This document shows, in pieces, positions 7,166-11,293 of a stretch of DNA of 11,293 nt (within the stretch, counting starts at the first letter, position 1; every line of letters begins with the position of its first letter). The translations under genes were made by a program, and so were the position numbers. Source of the DNA: Verrucomicrobiales bacterium. Its GTDB lineage: Bacteria; Verrucomicrobiota; Verrucomicrobiia; Verrucomicrobiales; DEV007. Location: assembly GCA_013911195.1 (NCBI GenBank), contig JACETS010000074.1, positions 1-11,293 on the forward strand. The letters run 5' to 3'. Under the pieces are notes generated by a model. That model was not told the DNA's origin. It was given only the letters and a program-made list of their open reading frames with translations, and searched no databases.

Positions 7166-7882
7166 TTAAGAAAGCCACGCAATAACCCCATCAACCACTT
7201 TTTCCATATGCTCTGGATCACTAAAAACATGATCAGCACCCTCGATGATTAATTTACTGCTATTTTCCCCTGCTTTTTCGTTAATATCATGGGTGTCATC
7301 TATTAAAACCACATCATCTTCGGTCCCGTGGACTAACAACCAAGGCACTTTGATTAGGGTTCCCTTCTCTAAAAGAGTATCTATACCGGTCAAATCATCC
7401 ATAAAAGATTGTGATAAAGGGCAATCTTCATCATCCCACATAAAACCTTGATCTGGTGTAACCTCTCCAAACTCAGTAATCGCAAATTTTTTCGTATTTA
7501 CCATACCTGCTAATGAGATTAAGGCGTTAATTCTTTGATCTTCGGAGGCCACCGAAACACCAACAGCTCCACCCATACTATGGCCGGCATATATGACCTC
7601 TTTTCCTAAGCCATTAACAAAACTAATCACTGCATCAAGGTCTGATACTTCTTTAGTGATATTAGAATCCATAAAACTGCCCTCAGAATCTCCATTTCCG
7701 GAAAATGAAAATCTTAAAGCTGATATTCCAGCATTCGATAAACCTTCAGCAAGAGCCAATACTAGGGGGCGATCTTTATTTCCTGTGACTCCATGACCAA
7801 TGACAATAATTTTCTCACTGCCAACATCGTGAAATGTGTAATCAATTTTTTCACCCGCTTTATTTCGTATTTCTGTACTCAT
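7166..7882 (-). CDS. Alpha/beta hydrolase, serine esterase-like
   Basis: The 238-residue protein has no signal peptide and is probably cytoplasmic. The nucleophile elbow is Gly-His-Ser102-Met-Gly-Gly. The acid is Asp189 in HGTEDDVV (185-192), and the base is His218 in GADHVF. The oxyanion region is GHGVTGNKD (29-37). An early RFSFSGNGDSEGS segment (57-69) is typical of serine-aminopeptidase-like and feruloyl/cinnamoyl-esterase-like hydrolases, and a short lid-like region lies at about 130-170. All three catalytic residues are present, so activity on an ester or related bond is expected; the substrate cannot be predicted. The gene lies 61 bp downstream of rsgA on the same strand and could be read from it. 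A 134-bp gap with palindromes separates it from the OmpA-like gene. No Shine-Dalgarno sequence precedes the ATG. Confidence 0.88.
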   Translation of the reverse strand: MSTEIRNKAGEKIDYTFHDVGSEKIIVIGHGVTGNKDRPLVLALAEGLSNAGISALRFSFSGNGDSEGSFMDSNITKEVSDLDAVISFVNGLGKEVIYAGHSMGGAVGVSVASEDQRINALISLAGMVNTKKFAITEFGEVTPDQGFMWDDEDCPLSQSFMDDLTGIDTLLEKGTLIKVPWLLVHGTEDDVVLIDDTHDINEKAGENSSKLIIEGADHVFSDPEHMEKVVDGVIAWLS

Positions 7883-7943
7883 GAGAATTTATTTAGCAGA
7901 AATAAGTCACAACTTCCAGTATTGTGTGTTTTTAATCCTAAAA

Positions 7944-9023
7944 TTATCTTTTTTTTCTCTGAACCTTTCGCCTAGGCCTAAGAGGACGCACGTGTTTTCT
8001 CTTCTCCCCTAGCTCTCTTCTTCGTAAAGACTCATTAATTTCCTTTTTTTGTTTTTTGTAGCTCGCTAACCTATCCTGACTGATTTGGCCCTCATTCACA
8101 GCACTACTAACGGCACAACCAGGCTCATTAGAATGGCTGCAATCCCTAAAGCGGCAAGATTTTGCAATCTCGACTATTTCATTAAAGGTTTCACCAATAG
8201 CAAATTCCTCTGACCACAATTGAACATCCCTTAATCCAGGAGTATCAATAACTATTCCTCCGCTTTTAAAAATTAAAAGCTCTGACCAGGTTGTGGTGTG
8301 CCGACCACGGAGATCAACTTCTCTAACTGAACCTGTTTTCATTAAGGTTTCACCTGCTATCTGATTAATGATTGTTGATTTACCTATACCTGAGGGACCA
8401 AGCATCACCATGGTTTTTCCTTCTTGTACATATTGATTAAGCAGCTCGACTCCGTTTCCATCCAAAGCGCTAATAGCATGGATTGGAGCATTAGCGGCAA
8501 TCAATTTTGTCTGTTCAATTTTATCTTCAACCTCATCACAAAGATCTTTTTTATTAAGAACAATAACAGGGTCAGCCCCACTATGACGAGTCAGGGTCAG
8601 ATAACGCTCCAGACGCCTTGGGTTAAATCCACGAGAACCATCCAAGGCTGCAATAATCATAGCAACATCAACGTTAGAGGCCACAACTTGTTCAAATGAT
8701 TTTGACTCGGTTCCAGATGCAGAAACTCCTTGCCTAGAAAAAACAGTTTTACGGGGTAACAATTCGCGTATTTCAGCCTCCAAACCATCAGGACTAATTT
8801 TAATTGCAACCCAATCACCCACCGCAGGATAATCTGAGGATTCAACAGCACGATGACGAAACGCACCTGAAACTCTTGCAACAAACTTACCTTTCTCAGA
8901 AAACACATGATAAACGTGTTTACTATTCCTGCTAATTCGGGCTGGTATTAAACCAGCATCCAAAGCTTTGGATTTGAAATTTTGTCTAAAAAAATCAGAC
9001 CAGCCTAAAGATTCAAGGGTCAT
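7944..9023 (-). CDS. rsgA: Ribosome small-subunit-dependent GTPase A
   Basis: RsgA binds the 30S subunit late in maturation and hydrolyses GTP. The 359-residue protein shows the circularly permuted GTPase order that defines the family: G4 NKKD (157-160) and a SAL G5 (185-187) come before the P loop GPSGIGKS (209-216), then RGRHTTT (239-245) and G3 DTPG (260-263). An N-terminal OB-fold occupies about 35-100, ending with the usual GDWVAI (69-74) and LLPRKT (88-93) stretches. The C-terminal zinc site is Cys290, Cys295, His297 and Cys303 in the CxxxxCxHxxEPGC pattern. The last 26 or so residues form a strongly basic Arg/Lys tail that may add RNA contacts. Length is normal for the family (about 290-360). 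The gene is divergent from the histidine phosphatase gene. Confidence 0.97.
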   Translation of the reverse strand: MTLESLGWSDFFRQNFKSKALDAGLIPARISRNSKHVYHVFSEKGKFVARVSGAFRHRAVESSDYPAVGDWVAIKISPDGLEAEIRELLPRKTVFSRQGVSASGTESKSFEQVVASNVDVAMIIAALDGSRGFNPRRLERYLTLTRHSGADPVIVLNKKDLCDEVEDKIEQTKLIAANAPIHAISALDGNGVELLNQYVQEGKTMVMLGPSGIGKSTIINQIAGETLMKTGSVREVDLRGRHTTTWSELLIFKSGGIVIDTPGLRDVQLWSEEFAIGETFNEIVEIAKSCRFRDCSHSNEPGCAVSSAVNEGQISQDRLASYKKQKKEINESLRRRELGEKRKHVRPLRPRRKVQRKKR

Positions 9024-9158
9024 TAATATGCTATCATAAATATTTGAAGCTCAATAAACATCAAACTCCGTATTCGAGCCAGTACATTTCAAGCCCATTA
9101 TTTATGAAAATAAGGAAATTTGACCAACACCAGGTCTGAAACGAGAGTCCGCATCATA
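9024..9158. promoter_or_regulatory. Divergent 135-bp intergenic region between rsgA and the histidine phosphatase
   Basis: Gene orientation implies that promoters for both flanking genes lie here. I could not resolve a convincing -35/-10 pair for either direction. A small hairpin (GACC at 9122-9125 with GGTC at 9133-9136) and a 11-codon ATG frame (9104-9139) lie upstream of the phosphatase start. Both are within what chance allows. Confidence 0.35.
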
Positions 9159-9806
9159 ATGACGCTTGTTTATATTATTCGGCATGGAGAAACAGAATGG
9201 AACCTTAAAGGAATTCATCAAGGCCACAAAAATAGCGAACTGACACAAAAAGGAAAAGAACAAGCCGATTGCTTGGGGCAAAGATTTAAGGAGTCAAATT
9301 TGGTGTTCAATAGCATATATTCCTCTGATCTTGGTAGAGCTCTAGAAACTGCCAAAAGAATTTGTGAGCCGATTGGACAAAAGGAACAAATCATTGAAAT
9401 AAAAAGCCTTAGAGAGAGAGCGTTGGGAGTTCTTGAAGGGTTAACTTATCATGAAATAAAAGAAAAGCTGCCTGAGGACTATCTAGAACACACTTCAGGT
9501 AACCCAAATTATAAACCTGAGGGCGGAGAAAGTTGGAAAGATACTCACGATAGAGTAGAAAGAGCATTTAATGACATTGTAAAAAATCATGAAAATGAAC
9601 AAATTCTTTGCGTTACACATGGCGGCATTGTCTCAATGCTACTGAGGCTGTGTCTTAATATTCCTCTAACTGAAAAAAGAAAGTTTGGAATCCCCAATAC
9701 TGGAATTAATATTTTTGAACATCGGTCCCAAGAAGGTTGGAGATTAAGAACCTGGGGTGATATTTCACACTTCGAAGGTAGTGAAATACTCGACGAGATG
9801 CTTTAA
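9159..9806 (+). CDS. Histidine phosphatase family protein, phosphoglycerate mutase-like
   Basis: The 215-residue protein belongs to the branch-1 histidine phosphatase superfamily. It has the phosphoacceptor motif RHGETEWN (8-15, His9), Arg60 in SSDLGRA, the acid Glu86 in LRERALG followed by EGL, and the second His154 in VTHGG. All core catalytic residues are intact. Relatives are cofactor-independent-looking phosphatases such as GpmB, alpha-ribazole phosphatase CobC and broad sugar-phosphate phosphatases, and sequence cannot choose among them. An in-frame TTG at 9120 would add 13 residues, but the ATG at 9159 places the first beta strand at the usual distance from RHG and has a weak GAGAG about 11 bases upstream. 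The next gene, pgi, starts 22 bp after the stop, so the two are probably co-transcribed, favouring a role in sugar-phosphate metabolism. Confidence 0.9.
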   Translation: MTLVYIIRHGETEWNLKGIHQGHKNSELTQKGKEQADCLGQRFKESNLVFNSIYSSDLGRALETAKRICEPIGQKEQIIEIKSLRERALGVLEGLTYHEIKEKLPEDYLEHTSGNPNYKPEGGESWKDTHDRVERAFNDIVKNHENEQILCVTHGGIVSMLLRLCLNIPLTEKRKFGIPNTGINIFEHRSQEGWRLRTWGDISHFEGSEILDEML

Positions 9807-9828
9807 TTAAAAAAACACAAGAATCAAA

Positions 9829-11293
9829 ATGTCACAACAGAACGACTGGCAAAAATTTACTGATAATTTACTAAGGTATTCAGAACCTGATCTCTGGCTT
9901 GATCTTAGCCTAATGGATTTACCTAAGGATTTAATCGAGGCAAAAGAAAAGTGCATAAACAAATCTTTAGATGAAATTAGAAAGATTGAAGAGGGCGCCA
10001 AAGTCAATACTGACGAGGATAAAGATTCAGGAGGGCGTCAGGTAGGACATTATTGGCTCAGAAATCCTGAACTTGCTCCCGATGAAATAGGGATCTCAAT
10101 TCAAAGAAAAATTGCAGAAGTAAAAGCTTTCTCTTCTGGAATTCATAAGGGTGAAATTTTAAATCCCTCTGGCGAAAAATTTACTGATTTACTACTCATA
10201 GGAATTGGGGGAAGCGCTCTAGGCCCCCAACTCGCTATAGACGCACTTACAGATCACACAGCCCCAATGAAAATTCATTATTTTGACAATACAGATCCGG
10301 ATGGAATGGATCGTATTCTTAATGAAATCGGCGAAAGAATCAGTAAAACATTAACACTTGTTATTTCAAAATCTGGAGGAACAAAGGAAACTCGAAATGG
10401 AATGCTTGAAGCAAAAGCTACCTATGAAAACAGCGGTTTAGAATTTGGAAAACATGCGATAGCCGTGACCGGTGAGAAAAGTCAACTCGATCAATACGCA
10501 ACACAAGAGGACTGGATAGGAATTTTTCCAATGGAAGATTGGGTAGGAGGAAGAACATCAATAACAAGTGTTGTAGGCCTATTACCAATGGCTCTAATGG
10601 GTATAAATATTAACGAATTTCTTGAAGGAGCTTCTGCAATCGATAGAAAAACGAGACCTCCAGAAATAAAACTCAACGCCGCACTTTTAATGGCTTTATC
10701 TTGGCACCATGTCGGTGAAGGCAAAGGATCAAAAGCCATGGTCATTCTACCTTATAAGGACAGATTGAATTTATTATCCAAATACCTTCAACAGTTAGTG
10801 ATGGAATCTTTGGGCAAAGAATTCGACAGAGATGACAATCAAGTTCATCAAGGTATAACTGTTTATGGCAATAAGGGTTCAACTGATCAACATGCCTATG
10901 TCCAACAACTTAGGGATGGAATCAATAATTTCTTTGTAACTTTCATCGAAGTCCGTGAGTCCAGAATGGGAAACAGTATAGAAGTGGATCCAGGCTTCAA
11001 AACTGGAGACTATTTACAGGGATTTCTTAGAGGCACCAGAAGCGCTTTGGCCGAAGCAAGCCGAAAATCTATGACCATCTCTATTCCAATTCTTGATGCC
11101 TTCCATCTTGGTGGTTTAATTGCCTTATATGAAAGAGCAGTTTCATACTATGCCAGCTTAATAAATATCAACGCCTATCATCAGCCAGGGGTCGAAGCAG
11201 GCAAAAAAGCGGCTACGGACTTTCTTGAAGTTTTATCAAAAACAGAAAGTTATTTATCAGATCGGTCTGGAGAAAAATTTACAGCCGGTGATG
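9829..11293 (+). CDS. pgi: Glucose-6-phosphate isomerase, 3' end beyond the window
   Basis: Pgi interconverts glucose 6-phosphate and fructose 6-phosphate in glycolysis and gluconeogenesis. The open frame from the ATG at 9829 runs uninterrupted for 488 codons to the window edge. The plant/cyanobacterial subtype has about 530 residues, so most of the protein is present. Visible motifs are IGIGGSALGP (124-133), SKSGGTKET (180-188) for phosphate binding, GGRTS (240-244), GSTDQHAYVQQLRDG (350-364) and YHQPGVEAGKKAA with catalytic Lys459. The Thr in GGRTS and the GNKGSTDQH form (animal and enterobacterial enzymes have GGRFS or GGRYS and a GEPGTNGQH form) place it in the plant/cyanobacterial subtype. 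It follows the histidine phosphatase gene by 22 bp without a Shine-Dalgarno sequence or terminator between them. Confidence 0.96.
   Translation, partial: MSQQNDWQKFTDNLLRYSEPDLWLDLSLMDLPKDLIEAKEKCINKSLDEIRKIEEGAKVNTDEDKDSGGRQVGHYWLRNPELAPDEIGISIQRKIAEVKAFSSGIHKGEILNPSGEKFTDLLLIGIGGSALGPQLAIDALTDHTAPMKIHYFDNTDPDGMDRILNEIGERISKTLTLVISKSGGTKETRNGMLEAKATYENSGLEFGKHAIAVTGEKSQLDQYATQEDWIGIFPMEDWVGGRTSITSVVGLLPMALMGININEFLEGASAIDRKTRPPEIKLNAALLMALSWHHVGEGKGSKAMVILPYKDRLNLLSKYLQQLVMESLGKEFDRDDNQVHQGITVYGNKGSTDQHAYVQQLRDGINNFFVTFIEVRESRMGNSIEVDPGFKTGDYLQGFLRGTRSALAEASRKSMTISIPILDAFHLGGLIALYERAVSYYASLININAYHQPGVEAGKKAATDFLEVLSKTESYLSDRSGEKFTAGD

Noticed and set aside
9104..9139. Short upstream ATG frame as a leader peptide
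   Set aside because: It has 11 sense codons, no amino-acid bias and no attenuator-like hairpin set, so it is not supported as a regulatory leader.
9120..9158. TTG start giving a 13-residue N-terminal extension of the histidine phosphatase
   Set aside because: The extension is polar and lies before the first beta strand, whereas the ATG at 9159 gives the usual family N terminus.
10491..10745. Minus-strand 84-codon frame inside pgi
   Set aside because: It is an antisense shadow of a strongly supported pgi reading frame.

Overview
The window looks like an ordinary stretch of chromosome from a free-living Gram-negative-type bacterium. A secreted formylglycine sulfatase, a secreted PQQ-type beta-propeller, an OmpA-like envelope protein and start sites without Shine-Dalgarno sequences together suggest the Planctomycetes-Verrucomicrobia-Chlamydiae group, most likely a marine verrucomicrobial lineage. 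That placement is inference from gene content and AT-rich composition; no marker gene in the window settles it. No phage, transposon, CRISPR or plasmid genes were seen.

Layout. Positions 1-296 hold a short open reading frame for a 44-residue lipoprotein (125-259). A tRNA-Ala(GGC) follows on the minus strand (297-369). A large minus-strand gene (479-2662) encodes an exported S1-type sulfatase fused to a C-terminal TPR domain. It is divergent from a plus-strand exported PQQ-like beta-propeller (2754-4016) across 91 bp. The propeller gene runs directly into the stop codon of a convergent MFS transporter with no intergenic base.

Positions 4017-9023 are four minus-strand genes, in transcription order rsgA (ribosome-maturation GTPase), an alpha/beta hydrolase, a BON/OmpA-type envelope protein with internal 127-residue repeats, and the MFS transporter. 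The 134 bp ahead of the OmpA-like gene contain two chained perfect inverted repeats over a plausible sigma70-type promoter. This is the clearest regulatory signal in the window, and it suggests the OmpA-like gene and MFS gene form their own unit. From 9159 a plus-strand pair begins: a histidine phosphatase of the phosphoglycerate-mutase superfamily, then a glucose-6-phosphate isomerase of the plant/cyanobacterial subtype that is cut by the window end.

How the genes fit together. The sulfatase and beta-propeller are a plausible secreted pair, but only adjacency links them. The phosphatase and Pgi are a likely carbon-metabolism operon. RsgA and the tRNA are housekeeping. I did not find a clear new multi-gene system. 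The most interesting points are the chained palindromes, the repeat architecture of the OmpA-like protein, the sulfatase-TPR fusion, and the general lack of Shine-Dalgarno sequences.
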